Positions 7,632 through 18,066 of a stretch of 64,000 nucleotides of DNA are shown here, in pieces (the first letter of the stretch is position 1; every line of letters begins with the position of its first letter). The stretch comes from Lachnospiraceae bacterium (GTDB lineage: Bacteria > Bacillota > Clostridia > Lachnospirales > Lachnospiraceae). Location of the stretch: contig SVEY01000007.1 in the NCBI GenBank assembly GCA_015057165.1, forward strand, positions 51,537 to 115,536. The letters run 5' to 3'. Under the pieces are notes generated by a model. That model saw only the letters and a list, made by a program, of their open reading frames with translations, did no database searches and was not told where the DNA came from. A program made the position numbers and the translations under genes.

Positions 7632-9575
7632 ATGAAAATTAATAGAAAAGAGATTAAAACAAAGGCAAAAAGTTCTGTCAAAAACCACTACTTTATATTT
7701 GTTATTAGTTTACTTCTATGCGCTGTTATTGGTGTAATGTACACTTCCTCTACATATATATTTACCATACTCAAAGGAGGTAATGAAGAAACCTATAATG
7801 AAATCACCTCTAAAATTGCTGAAAATGCTCATTTCAACGAAGACGGCGAACTGGTTATTAACAACAGTATCTACGACTCAAGTAATGATATAGCCGAAGA
7901 AATAACCGATTACATTTACGGGAAAAAAGACGAGGCATTAAATATTGAAAATCAAGTTAATACAATTAACGAGAACCAGCCTGACGAACAAGTTGGAATC
8001 ATAACACTAGGATATAAAAATGGTGTACTTGCTTCCCTCGTTAACAGCTTTAAATCAGGTTCTATTTTACTTACTCTTTATAAATCAGTTTCTAAAGTAG
8101 TATCTGATCCGTCTGTATCAACTATAATTGTTCTAATCCTAGGTGTATTGATATACACAGGTTATAGAGCATTTATTAAAAATGCCTTGTGGCTTACAAC
8201 CAAAAGGCAATTTGTTGTGGGGCAGACTTATGAGAAAATCACTGCCAGAAGTTACCTTTTCCTATTTGGGAAAAAGGCATTTTTTAGAGCATGTTTTACT
8301 TTTATAATAAAGGACATACTTGTACTTCTATGGTCTCTTACCATTGTTGGAGGTATAATCAAACACTTCTCATATTTCATGACATCATATATATTAGCAG
8401 AGAATCCCAGACTTAATTCAAAGCAGGCAATCACTTTGTCTCGCAAAATGATGAATGGACACAAATGGGAATTATTTGTTCTGTGTCTCACTTTCGCAGG
8501 CTGGGAAATTCTCAACATTTTAACATCAGGACTTCTTGGATTATTCTTTTTAAATCCATATTTGGAAGCAACATATGCGCAATTCTATCTCAAGTTAAGG
8601 AAACAGGCAATTGATAATAAAATAGAAGGATACGAACTTCTAAATGATAGATTTATCTGCAAAAAGCCAACTATCGAAGAAATTAATGTTGCATACGCAG
8701 ACCTTAAAGAAATCTATGATTCTTCACCATCAGAGCCTGAGAAATATACAGGAATTAAGGGATTCTTTGCGAATGTACTTGGAATAGTACTTTACTACAA
8801 CGCCAAGGTAAAAAGAATTAACAAACAAGAAGAGATACTTCTTCTTGCCAAGATGTATTCAGGCATCGCCAAAGGCAAGCTATATCCAGAGAGGCTGCAT
8901 CCTCTCTTCAAAGATAACAATAACAACAAAAAAGTTCAGCTGAAAACACTTCACTACTTAAGAAGATATTCAGTACTTAGCATTATCTCTATATTCTTTA
9001 TAGGATGTTTAATTGGCTGGTTATGGGAAGTTGCTATTCATCTGGTTGAAGATGGTGTCTTTGTAAACAGAGGCGTACTACACGGACCATGGCTTCCTAT
9101 ATATGGAACAGGCGCAATAATGATTCTTGTAGTCCTCTACAAGTTCAGAAAAAATCCATGGCTTGAATTTTTGACAGCAGTTATACTTTGCGGTATTGTA
9201 GAATATTTTACGTCATGGTTTTTGGAGGTCACTCATAATGGCCAGAAATGGTGGGATTATACAGGCTATTTCCTCAACATTAATGGCAGAGTATGTGCTG
9301 AAGGCTTGTTAGTATTTGGAATTGCGGGAATAGCATGCGTATACGTACTTGCTCCCCTTATTGATAACTTCATACAGAAAATCAACACCAAAATACTACT
9401 TCCGGTTGTTGTTGCGCTTTTACTTTTATTTACAGCTGACAACATCTATTCCCACTTCTATCCTAATACAGGAAAAGGTATTACTGATTATGACAAGAAA
9501 CAAACATCGCAAATAAAAGAAATGCATACTCCTAATGGTGTACACATTCCTTCATATAACAAAATGATATCATAA
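7632..9575 (+). CDS. DUF975 domain fused to CmpB-type (type IV ABC permease-like) membrane domain
   Basis: N-half DUF975-like (AENPRLNSKQAITLSRKMMNGHKWELFVL); C-half LWEVAIHLVEDGVFVNRGVLHGPWLPIYGTGA...VEYFTSWFLE. Confidence 0.75.
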   Translation: MKINRKEIKTKAKSSVKNHYFIFVISLLLCAVIGVMYTSSTYIFTILKGGNEETYNEITSKIAENAHFNEDGELVINNSIYDSSNDIAEEITDYIYGKKDEALNIENQVNTINENQPDEQVGIITLGYKNGVLASLVNSFKSGSILLTLYKSVSKVVSDPSVSTIIVLILGVLIYTGYRAFIKNALWLTTKRQFVVGQTYEKITARSYLFLFGKKAFFRACFTFIIKDILVLLWSLTIVGGIIKHFSYFMTSYILAENPRLNSKQAITLSRKMMNGHKWELFVLCLTFAGWEILNILTSGLLGLFFLNPYLEATYAQFYLKLRKQAIDNKIEGYELLNDRFICKKPTIEEINVAYADLKEIYDSSPSEPEKYTGIKGFFANVLGIVLYYNAKVKRINKQEEILLLAKMYSGIAKGKLYPERLHPLFKDNNNNKKVQLKTLHYLRRYSVLSIISIFFIGCLIGWLWEVAIHLVEDGVFVNRGVLHGPWLPIYGTGAIMILVVLYKFRKNPWLEFLTAVILCGIVEYFTSWFLEVTHNGQKWWDYTGYFLNINGRVCAEGLLVFGIAGIACVYVLAPLIDNFIQKINTKILLPVVVALLLLFTADNIYSHFYPNTGKGITDYDKKQTSQIKEMHTPNGVHIPSYNKMIS

Positions 9576-9580
9576 TCATT

Positions 9581-11965
9581 CTACTCTTTATATTTTTGTA
9601 GTATATAATCTGGCTGATGAGTATCAAGATACTTGTCAGCCATCTTTTTATTCTTAACAAAGACACCCTGATATGATTTAGCTAATAATTCTTTATGCAT
9701 TTTAAGATTATCAGGTGAATCGTCAATGACTAGAACAATCGGCTTATTACTACCTTCTCTCAATACTTCTTCTATCTCTTCATCATTAAGTAACTTATTC
9801 TTTGGCAAATACTTTATTAACGCATCTTCACACTTACTATAACTAATTGGTTTTGTAAGATAGTCATCAAAGCCCAAACTAATATACAAATCCTCAGCCC
9901 CTGCCGTTGCATCAGCAGTTAAAGCTATTATTGGGACATCACCTTTTATATTTTTTTCTTTTATCCGCTTAAGAGTTTCAACACCATTTAATTCTGGCAT
10001 CATTATATCAAGAAGAACACAGTCATAATGATTATCTCCCATCTTCTCAATACATTCTTTTCCTGAGCTTGCTGTATCAATGCTAATTCTTGTTATTTTA
10101 AGAAGACCTAATAGAACCTTAAGATTCAATTCATTGTCATCAACAACAAGAATCCTAGCAGACGGCGCCATAAGTTTTATATGCTCATTATCATTCCTTT
10201 TATTATTAACTGCTCTATTATCTATATTGCCAATAGTTTCAGGGTCCGTTACTTCTTGAATGATGTGTATTGAAAATGTAGTACCTTCTCCATAGATGCT
10301 ATCAACATCAATATAACCATCCATCATCGTCACAAAACTCTTAGCAATGCTAAGTCCCAGTCCTGTACCTTCCACGTTCTTATTCCTGATTTCATCAAGT
10401 CTCTGAAATTTAGTAAACAACTTGTTTTTCTCGTCTTCTTTAATACCTATTCCTGTATCACTTACATCAATAACTAACTCTATATTCTTTTCACGGTTCT
10501 CAACTTTAAGATATGAAATGTTTATATTCACGCTCCCTTCCTTCGTATACTTAATAGCATTATTGATTATATTAATCATAACCTGCTTAATACGAAGCTC
10601 ATCGCCATATAGATTCTCAGGTATATCTTCATCAACTTCGATACTGAAAGATAAGCCTTTATCCTTCGCCTTCTTTTCAGTCATATTCTTAACATCAATG
10701 ATAACCTGACTAAGCTTATATTCTCCGTTTATTAGAGATAATGCACCTGATTCAATTTTAGAAATATCTAAAATATCATTTATTATACCAAGAAGTGTAT
10801 GGCTTGCAGACTTTATATCTATAGCATAATCCTTAATAATATCACTCGCTGTTTCTCGAAGGATCATCTCATCCATTCCAATAATTGCATTTATTGGTGT
10901 TCTTATTTCATGACTCATATTAGCAAGGAAAATACTCTTAGTTTCATTAGATTTGTTAGCTATTTCTGTCATCCTCTCTAGCTCATCCATCTTATTATGA
11001 AGTCTTGTAACATCACTTACAACAAACTGATGTCCAACAAGATAATCAGCTTCTCTTATTTCATCAACATGGATCGTATATGTACTATTCTCATTCTCAT
11101 AATCTCCTCCACCATCTTTATAAATCCTTTCTAACATCTTATCTTCATCAATACGATGGAATGATTCTATATTAGGAATCATTTTTCTAGCTGAGGCGTT
11201 ATGAAAAATAATATTATCATCCTGGTCTGCCACAATTATTCCTAAAGGTCCACTAAACATTACATTAACAATAGCCGCCTGAATGGAATCAAAAAAGTCG
11301 AATTTCACAAGAAGAATTGCAAGACAAAGTACAATAGCAAATATAAAGTAAATACTTATGTCTACCCCCACAAAATCAGAAGCATAATAAGATATTGTAG
11401 ATAAGACAAATAATAGAGCAACAACAAGTATAAAAACAATTCTTATCTTAGTAATACCTTTATATCGCTTTATTGCCTTAACGCATATGGCTGAACATGC
11501 CGTAAAAATAACAAAAAGGTCTATTGGGAAAATTACATTTAAAACGATAAACTCAACAGAAGATAATGAATTAATTCGACCAGAAACAGTTTCCCAATCA
11601 GTGAGGGCATAGTTTTCATAGTCCATATGAAGAAGTAGCGCAACGATTGCTATTACGACTATAGCCTGAATCACATATACAAAACTAGGTATCTTAGAAC
11701 CACAAATAACCTCTACGAAGCGAAGTAGTATAAGGGATGCGGCCGCCATACCTATGTATTTTGTCTTAAATGAAATTACTAATTCAGGAAGTGAATCACT
11801 TCTGAATTCAAAAAGAAGGCCTATCTCTATAACAATAAGTGCTGCAAAAAACATAACAGCAACTGCCTGAACAACCGATGGTTTAGACAAAAGAATCTTA
11901 ATAAGTATAGAAACTGTTAGAACAAGTGTTATTATACAAACTGCAATATAAAAATAAGAATACAT
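9581..11965 (-). CDS. Hybrid sensor histidine kinase/response regulator with truncated C-terminal receiver
   Basis: Multi-TM N-terminus, PAS-like segment, FLANMSHEIRTPINAI, GTGLGLSIAKSFV, full REC (ILVVDDNELN...LLDIMMPELNG), then partial REC (VLVIDDSPDN). Confidence 0.9.
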   Translation of the reverse strand: MYSYFYIAVCIITLVLTVSILIKILLSKPSVVQAVAVMFFAALIVIEIGLLFEFRSDSLPELVISFKTKYIGMAAASLILLRFVEVICGSKIPSFVYVIQAIVVIAIVALLLHMDYENYALTDWETVSGRINSLSSVEFIVLNVIFPIDLFVIFTACSAICVKAIKRYKGITKIRIVFILVVALLFVLSTISYYASDFVGVDISIYFIFAIVLCLAILLVKFDFFDSIQAAIVNVMFSGPLGIIVADQDDNIIFHNASARKMIPNIESFHRIDEDKMLERIYKDGGGDYENENSTYTIHVDEIREADYLVGHQFVVSDVTRLHNKMDELERMTEIANKSNETKSIFLANMSHEIRTPINAIIGMDEMILRETASDIIKDYAIDIKSASHTLLGIINDILDISKIESGALSLINGEYKLSQVIIDVKNMTEKKAKDKGLSFSIEVDEDIPENLYGDELRIKQVMINIINNAIKYTKEGSVNINISYLKVENREKNIELVIDVSDTGIGIKEDEKNKLFTKFQRLDEIRNKNVEGTGLGLSIAKSFVTMMDGYIDVDSIYGEGTTFSIHIIQEVTDPETIGNIDNRAVNNKRNDNEHIKLMAPSARILVVDDNELNLKVLLGLLKITRISIDTASSGKECIEKMGDNHYDCVLLDIMMPELNGVETLKRIKEKNIKGDVPIIALTADATAGAEDLYISLGFDDYLTKPISYSKCEDALIKYLPKNKLLNDEEIEEVLREGSNKPIVLVIDDSPDNLKMHKELLAKSYQGVFVKNKKMADKYLDTHQPDYILQKYKE

Positions 11966-11991
11966 ATAATACCCCCTGTAGGAAATACTAT

Positions 11992-12624
11992 TTATACATC
12001 AATATTCTTCCTAGCTTCCTTCGCTTCAGAAATTGCTTCTTCATATTCGAACTCTTCTATGTATCTCTTAGCAAGGTCTATATGATTCTTTGCAATAAGC
12101 TCTATTCTGTATTTATATATCTCTTTCAGATCTGCTCTCGCTCTATCGTCATCAAAGTCCTCACATCTACTAATAAAATCATCTAGAAGTGACACCACTC
12201 TACTATTATTAATTTCCTTATCTTCTGATGAATTATCATCCTCATCAGCCAACTGTTCATTAATAAAATCCACCACTTCTTTATACTCCTGTAGGAGTAT
12301 CTGATTGATCTTCTCGAACTCTGCTTCTTCCCTTGCATTAGGAGTTTCTTCGGAATATTTCTTAGCAAGAGCTTCACATTTCTCAGCTGTCTTAGATAGC
12401 TTTTCTAAGCCAATAGTTCTAAGATTACTCTTTAACGAATGAACATTCGTAACATAATGAATATACATTCCCATCTCGAAATTCGCAGTTATATCTAAGC
12501 GATTTTTTTCATAGCATTTTGCAAATGTCTTAAGGGCAATTTCTAATTCTTCTCCGCCACCTGTAAACTCTTCTGCTTTCTTCAAATCAAATCCAAAATT
12601 TCTAAACTCTTTTTCATCTATCAT
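11992..12624 (-). CDS. Hpt (histidine phosphotransfer) domain protein
   Basis: HYVTNVHSLKSNLRTIGLEKLSKTAEKCEALAK; located between REC and hybrid HK genes. Confidence 0.75.
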   Translation of the reverse strand: MIDEKEFRNFGFDLKKAEEFTGGGEELEIALKTFAKCYEKNRLDITANFEMGMYIHYVTNVHSLKSNLRTIGLEKLSKTAEKCEALAKKYSEETPNAREEAEFEKINQILLQEYKEVVDFINEQLADEDDNSSEDKEINNSRVVSLLDDFISRCEDFDDDRARADLKEIYKYRIELIAKNHIDLAKRYIEEFEYEEAISEAKEARKNIDV

Positions 12625-12633
12625 AACTTTCCT

Positions 12634-13017
12634 CTATCTCAATACCGAAATAATCTTTTCAACCAAATCTTGCTTACTTGCTGGTTTAATTATATAACCC
12701 TCTGGTTTTAATTCAGTTAAAGTCTTAATAACTACCTTCTTCTCATTTAATCCCGTCAGAAAAACAACTGGTATATCCTTCGTCTTCGGATTAGCCTTTA
12801 ATTTATAATAGACTTGCGCTCCTGATTCCTCAGGCATAATAAAATCTAAAAATATCAAGTCACATTCATGTCCCTCTAGAAATTTAAGCGCCGACTTACC
12901 AGAGTTAACAGCTGTCACGTCGTAATTTTCTCTCAAATAATTCTTCATCATATTAAGTTGCATTACATCGTCATCTACGACTAGTATTCTTCTTCTCTTA
13001 ACATCCATACAAATCAC
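12634..13017 (-). CDS. Single-domain response regulator (REC)
   Basis: ILVVDDDVMQ...LIFLDFIMPEESG...VVFLTG...KPAS. Confidence 0.9.
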   Translation of the reverse strand: MICMDVKRRRILVVDDDVMQLNMMKNYLRENYDVTAVNSGKSALKFLEGHECDLIFLDFIMPEESGAQVYYKLKANPKTKDIPVVFLTGLNEKKVVIKTLTELKPEGYIIKPASKQDLVEKIISVLR

Positions 13018-13038
13018 CTATAATCGTATTATATCATA

Positions 13039-13773
13039 TTATTTGTATTCTATCCCAATTAAAGTCAGACCACGGGCAGGAGCTGTTGGACCAGCATTCC
13101 CTCTATCCTTTGACTTAATAATATCTGATATCTCTTCAGGCATAACTCTTCCCTGACCAACTGCAATAAGTGTTCCTGCCATAATACGAACCATATTGTA
13201 CAAGAAACCATTTCCGCTACACCTAATAATAATCTCATCTTCTTTTTTTATTACATTGACAGAATATAATGTTCTCTCAAAAGTCTTTACTTGTGCTTTA
13301 ACAGAACAGAAAGCAGAGAAGTCATGTGTTCCCTCAAAATACTTTGCAGCTTTTTCCATAGCGCTAACGTCCAGCTTATGATGATAATGATAAGTATTAA
13401 GGCGTCTTAATGGATCTTGAAATGTTCTATTAAGTATTCTATATTCATAAGTCTTAACAGAAGAAACAAAATGTGGATGCCAATCATCATCTACTCTACA
13501 AGAATCAAGTACAGTAATATCCTCAGGTATCCTTGTGTTAAGCGCATAACTAATCCTGGTAGGCTCCATCTTGGAATCTACATCAAATATTGCTACATTT
13601 CCAAGTGCATGAACACCTGCATCTGTTCTGCTTGCTCCAAGAACTTTGATATCACTCTCAAACAAATCTGATAAAGCTTTATTTAATACCTCTTCAATTG
13701 TAATTCCATTAGGTTGAACTTGCCAACCATGATAATTAGTTCCATCGTATGCAACTATAAGTTTAATTCTCAA
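13039..13773 (-). CDS. truA: tRNA pseudouridine(38-40) synthase TruA
   Basis: LIVAYDGTNYHGWQVQP, GASRTDAGVHALGN, YRILN, FLYNMVRIMAGTLI; likely TTG start inside the 13839 ORF. Confidence 0.9.
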   Translation of the reverse strand: MRIKLIVAYDGTNYHGWQVQPNGITIEEVLNKALSDLFESDIKVLGASRTDAGVHALGNVAIFDVDSKMEPTRISYALNTRIPEDITVLDSCRVDDDWHPHFVSSVKTYEYRILNRTFQDPLRRLNTYHYHHKLDVSAMEKAAKYFEGTHDFSAFCSVKAQVKTFERTLYSVNVIKKEDEIIIRCSGNGFLYNMVRIMAGTLIAVGQGRVMPEEISDIIKSKDRGNAGPTAPARGLTLIGIEYK

Positions 13774-13842
13774 TTCTTTATACCATCTCTTACTATCAAA
13801 TATTTTCCTAAAAAAATATGTGACGCATAAAAGCGCCACATC

Positions 13843-14685
13843 TTACATTCCTAACATGTTCGCAAATAAGCCACTAACATAACGATTATATAACACATTT
13901 GCAACAATTGTTAAAATAACAAAACACACTTCCATAGCATATGCCTTCTTATCACTTTGATTGTATTGTAATGGTTTCATCTTCGTTCTACCATCACCAC
14001 CATTATAACATCTAGCTTCCATGGCAAGCGCTAAATCATTAGCTCTTCTAAATGCTGATACGAATAGGGGCACGAGAATTGGCACCATACTTTTTGCTCG
14101 TTTAAAAACACCACCAGATTCGAAATCAGCTCCTCTTGCCATCTGCGCCTTCATTATCTTGTCTGTCTCTTCCACAAGAATAGGTGTAAAGCGAAGAGCA
14201 ATAGACATCATCATTGCTATTTCATGTACTGGTATCTTTATCTTATTAAGAAATCCAAGGGATTTCTCTAGCCCATCAGTAAGCCCGTTAGGAGTTGTGG
14301 TTAAAGTCATAACTGATGTTCCTACAATTAAATATGTCATTCTTATTATCATAAAAATACAGTTCTTAATTCCCACATCTGTTATATGTAGAAACCAAAA
14401 CTGAACAAGTACTGTTCCTGGAGTTAAAAACAAATTAAAAATACCTGCTATTACAAGAAGAAGTACAATGGACTTAAGACCTTTTAACATAAATGACAAA
14501 GGCACCTTACATAGCACAATTATCATAACCAAAAATGCTGTTACAACAAGTATAGAAAATATATTACTTGCCAAGAAAACACTGACAATAAATAAAAGTG
14601 CACCCATTAGTTTAACTCTAGGATCAAGACGGTGTATTACTGATTCACCTGGGTAATATTGACCTATAGTAAGTTCTCTAAACAT
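13843..14685 (-). CDS. ecfT: Energy-coupling factor transporter transmembrane protein EcfT
   Basis: RLDPRVKLMG, AMEARCYNGG; next to two ECF ATPases. Confidence 0.9.
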   Translation of the reverse strand: MFRELTIGQYYPGESVIHRLDPRVKLMGALLFIVSVFLASNIFSILVVTAFLVMIIVLCKVPLSFMLKGLKSIVLLLVIAGIFNLFLTPGTVLVQFWFLHITDVGIKNCIFMIIRMTYLIVGTSVMTLTTTPNGLTDGLEKSLGFLNKIKIPVHEIAMMMSIALRFTPILVEETDKIMKAQMARGADFESGGVFKRAKSMVPILVPLFVSAFRRANDLALAMEARCYNGGDGRTKMKPLQYNQSDKKAYAMEVCFVILTIVANVLYNRYVSGLFANMLGM

Positions 14686-14697
14686 TATTATTATCCT

Positions 14698-15549
14698 TTA
14701 CTTTATGCCATAAAGTCTAAGTATCTCCTCTTTAGCTTCATCAACGGTTGTAGCATCAGAAGATACATCAAATCCAAAACGCTTCATATCATTCATAAGA
14801 TATGTTATTTCTGGAGCTTTTAGCCCCATTTTTTCCAATTCATTATAATTCTTATAAACCTCTTTAGGCGTATTGTCATATTCTATTTTCCCATGATTCA
14901 TAACAATAATCCTATCAACAAATCTTGCTATATCTTCCATGCTATGAGATACAAGCACAATAGTATTGCCTGTTGACTTATGCATATTGTTAATCATTCC
15001 CAGAATATCGTCTCTTCCCTTCGGATCAAGACCTGCTGTAGGTTCATCAAGTATTAATATATCAGGTTTCATAGCAAGAACACCTGCTATTGCTACTCTC
15101 CTTTTCTGACCACCTGACAAATCAAATGGAGAAGCAGATATTAAATCTTCAGGAAATTCTACAAGCTTTAATGCTTCATATACCCTGTCATCTATCTCTT
15201 CTTTAGACAAGCCAAGATTCTTAGGTCCAAAACATACATCTTCAAAAACAGTTGTTTCAAACAATTGATGCTCTGGATATTGAAAAACCATTCCAACCTT
15301 ACTTCTAAGTTCTTTCTTAGGAAAATTCTTATCAGAAGTATCTTTTCCGTTGTAATAAATTGTTCCAGAAGTTGGTTTAAGAAGTCCATTCATATGTTGA
15401 ATCAAAGTAGACTTACCAGAGCCTGTGTGACCAATTATTCCAAGGAATTCATTATCTTCAATTTTAAGTGACACATTTGAAAGTGCTGTTGTCTCGTAAG
15501 CATTTCCTGGTGAATACACATGAGACACTTTATCTAATATAATCGACAT
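14698..15549 (-). CDS. ecfA2: ECF transporter ATPase EcfA2
   Basis: Walker A GHTGSGKST, signature LSGGQKRRVAIAG, Walker B LILDEPTAGLDP. Confidence 0.9.
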   Translation of the reverse strand: MSIILDKVSHVYSPGNAYETTALSNVSLKIEDNEFLGIIGHTGSGKSTLIQHMNGLLKPTSGTIYYNGKDTSDKNFPKKELRSKVGMVFQYPEHQLFETTVFEDVCFGPKNLGLSKEEIDDRVYEALKLVEFPEDLISASPFDLSGGQKRRVAIAGVLAMKPDILILDEPTAGLDPKGRDDILGMINNMHKSTGNTIVLVSHSMEDIARFVDRIIVMNHGKIEYDNTPKEVYKNYNELEKMGLKAPEITYLMNDMKRFGFDVSSDATTVDEAKEEILRLYGIK

Positions 15550-15564
15550 GATTTCCCCAATCTT

Positions 15565-16410
15565 CTACCTTGGTAAAGAATCTATTAATTCTTGTCTGGT
15601 AAGTATACCATCTTTAATATCTAATCCAGCCTTCTTTAGTTCATAAGCAAGAAGTGTAACCTGTGGCACATCCAGGCTTAATTCTTTTAATCTATCCACT
15701 TGAGAAAACACTTCTCTAGGAGTTCCCTGGAGTGACACTTTCCCATTATGCATCACAAATACCTTATCAGCATTTACAACTTCTTCCATATAATGTGTAA
15801 TAAGAATTACTGTAACATGTTTCTCTCTATTAAGCTGATGCAAAGCCTCAATAACTTCTTGTCTTCCTACTGGATCAAGCATAGCCGTTGGCTCATCAGC
15901 AACAATACACTCCGGTTCCATAGCCATAACCCCTGCTATAGCTACCCTCTGTTTCTGACCTCCTGAGAGCTTATTAGGCGAGTGATCTCTATATTGCCAC
16001 ATATCCACTGCCTTCAGGCTTCTAATCACTCGTTCCCATATTTCATCAGTTGGAACTCCCATATTCTCTGGACCAAATCCAACATCTTCCTCGACAATAC
16101 TTGCTATTATCTGATTATCAGGGTTTTGAAACACCATACCTGCTTTTTGTCTAACTTCCATAACATGGTCTTCTTCTGAAGTATCAATTCCATCTACCCA
16201 GAGAGTTCCCTCACTTGGAGTTAGAAGTGCATTAATATGCTTTGCAAAAGTAGATTTACCTGAACCATTATGTCCTAGTATACAGATAAACTGTCCCTTT
16301 TCAACATCTATATTCACTTTATCGAGAGCTACATTAATATCTTCAATGTTATCATCTTCGTCTCTTCTAATATATTGATAGGATACATCCTTCGCTTTAA
16401 TTATTCCCAT
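15565..16410 (-). CDS. ecfA1: ECF transporter ATPase EcfA1
   Basis: GHNGSGKST, LSGGQKQRVAIAGVMAM, DEPTAMLDP. Confidence 0.9.
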   Translation of the reverse strand: MGIIKAKDVSYQYIRRDEDDNIEDINVALDKVNIDVEKGQFICILGHNGSGKSTFAKHINALLTPSEGTLWVDGIDTSEEDHVMEVRQKAGMVFQNPDNQIIASIVEEDVGFGPENMGVPTDEIWERVIRSLKAVDMWQYRDHSPNKLSGGQKQRVAIAGVMAMEPECIVADEPTAMLDPVGRQEVIEALHQLNREKHVTVILITHYMEEVVNADKVFVMHNGKVSLQGTPREVFSQVDRLKELSLDVPQVTLLAYELKKAGLDIKDGILTRQELIDSLPR

Positions 16411-16898
16411 GACAGTCTATGTAATTCTCCCATTGTGTTAAGCGTACCAAAATTCTGTTGACGTAACGCTTCGTATAATACAACAGCAACTGAATTGGAT
16501 AAATTCAAAGAGCGAATGTCTGACTCCATAGGAATTCTCACACATTTATCAGGATTCTCTACTAGAATCTCCTCTGGAATACCCCCACTCTCCTTGCCAA
16601 ACATTATATAGTCACCATCATTATAACTTACATCAGAATATACATTCCTTGCTTTTGTAGTAGCCATATAAATATTAGCCTCAGGATTCTTAGACAAGAA
16701 ATCCTGATAATCATCATAGATAGTTACATCCAAATCATTCCAATAATCCATGCCGGCACGTTTTATCATTTTATCATTAATAACAAATCCAAGAGGTTCA
16801 ATAAGATGAAGCCTTGTCCCTGTTGCCACACAGGTTCTTCCTATGTTTCCTGTATTAGCAGGAATCTCCGGCTCAAATAATACAATATTAAGAGACAT
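16401..16898 (-). CDS. trmL: tRNA (cytidine(34)-2'-O)-methyltransferase TrmL (SPOUT)
   Basis: NIVLFEPEIPANTGNIGRTC, FGKESGGIPEEIL, RSLNLSNSVAVVLYEALRQ. Confidence 0.9.
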   Translation of the reverse strand: MSLNIVLFEPEIPANTGNIGRTCVATGTRLHLIEPLGFVINDKMIKRAGMDYWNDLDVTIYDDYQDFLSKNPEANIYMATTKARNVYSDVSYNDGDYIMFGKESGGIPEEILVENPDKCVRIPMESDIRSLNLSNSVAVVLYEALRQQNFGTLNTMGELHRLSWE

Positions 16899-18066
16899 GC
16901 TGTTCCTCTCTTAATTCATTAACAAATTCTTCTATTCTGTCTAATGCTTTTTTCAAATTACTTAGAGAATATGCATATGAGATTCTAAGAAAACCTTCAC
17001 CACAAGCTCCAAAAGCATTGCCAGGCACAACTGCAACCTTCTTTGATTTGAGAAGTCTTGTTGCAAATTCATCGGAAGTCATGTTAAATTCCTTAATTGA
17101 TGGAAACATGTAGAAAGCGCCAAATGGTTCAAAGCATTTTAGTCCCATTTCTTCAAATCTATGAAGCAAATATCTTCTTCTGGCATTATACTCTTCCCTC
17201 ATATCTGCCACTTCTTTATCACAATCTCTAATGGCTGTAACTGCTGCATACTGGCTTGTTGTAGGTGCACACATAATTGCGAACTGATGAATTTTCAGCA
17301 TTTGTTCAATAATTTCCTTAGGTGCACAAGCATATCCCAGTCTCCATCCTGTCATTGCGTGAGACTTTGAGAAACCATTTATAAGAACAGTTCTCTCTCT
17401 CATTCCAGGAATATTAACTATACTCACGTGTTTTTCAAGATATGTAAGCTCAGAATAAATCTCGTCAGAAAGTACAAACAAATCATGTTTTTCTACAACC
17501 TTTGCTATCTGTTCAAGGTCTTTTCTTTCAAGAATAGCTCCCGTTGGATTATTAGGAAATGGTAGTACTAATACCTTTGTCTTATCAGTAATAGCATTTT
17601 CTAACTCTTCAGCTGTAAGCCTAAAATCATTTTCTTCTTTTAATTCTATAATAACAGGTGTTCCATTTGCCAGAATTGCACAAGGCACATAAGATACATA
17701 ACTAGGCTGAGGAATCAATACTTCATCTCCTGGATCAAGCATTGCACGAAGAGCAATATCAATAGCTTCCGATCCTCCAACTGTAATAAGCATTTCTTCA
17801 TATGGATTGTATTTCAAATCATATCTTCTATCTAGAAAATTTGCTATTTCTTCTTTTAATTCTTTAAGTCCTGCATTACTTGTGTAGAAAGTTCTTCCCT
17901 GTTCTAATGAATAAATCGCCTCGTCTCTTACTCTCCATGGTGTATCAAAATCCGGTTCACCAACACCAAGGGATATTGCATCCTTCATCTCACTTACAAT
18001 ATCAAAGAACTTTCTTATTCCTGATGGTTCAATTTCTACTACTGTTTTATTAAGTGGGTTTCTCAT
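16888..18066 (-). CDS. PLP-dependent class I/II aminotransferase
   Basis: SLGVGEPDFDTP, PFPNNPTGA, LSDEIYSELTY, FSKSHAMTGWRLGY. Confidence 0.9.
   Translation of the reverse strand: MRNPLNKTVVEIEPSGIRKFFDIVSEMKDAISLGVGEPDFDTPWRVRDEAIYSLEQGRTFYTSNAGLKELKEEIANFLDRRYDLKYNPYEEMLITVGGSEAIDIALRAMLDPGDEVLIPQPSYVSYVPCAILANGTPVIIELKEENDFRLTAEELENAITDKTKVLVLPFPNNPTGAILERKDLEQIAKVVEKHDLFVLSDEIYSELTYLEKHVSIVNIPGMRERTVLINGFSKSHAMTGWRLGYACAPKEIIEQMLKIHQFAIMCAPTTSQYAAVTAIRDCDKEVADMREEYNARRRYLLHRFEEMGLKCFEPFGAFYMFPSIKEFNMTSDEFATRLLKSKKVAVVPGNAFGACGEGFLRISYAYSLSNLKKALDRIEEFVNELREEQHVS

Noticed and set aside
11926-12186. 86-aa plus-strand ORF
   Set aside because: Antisense to the Hpt and histidine kinase genes, no supporting signals.
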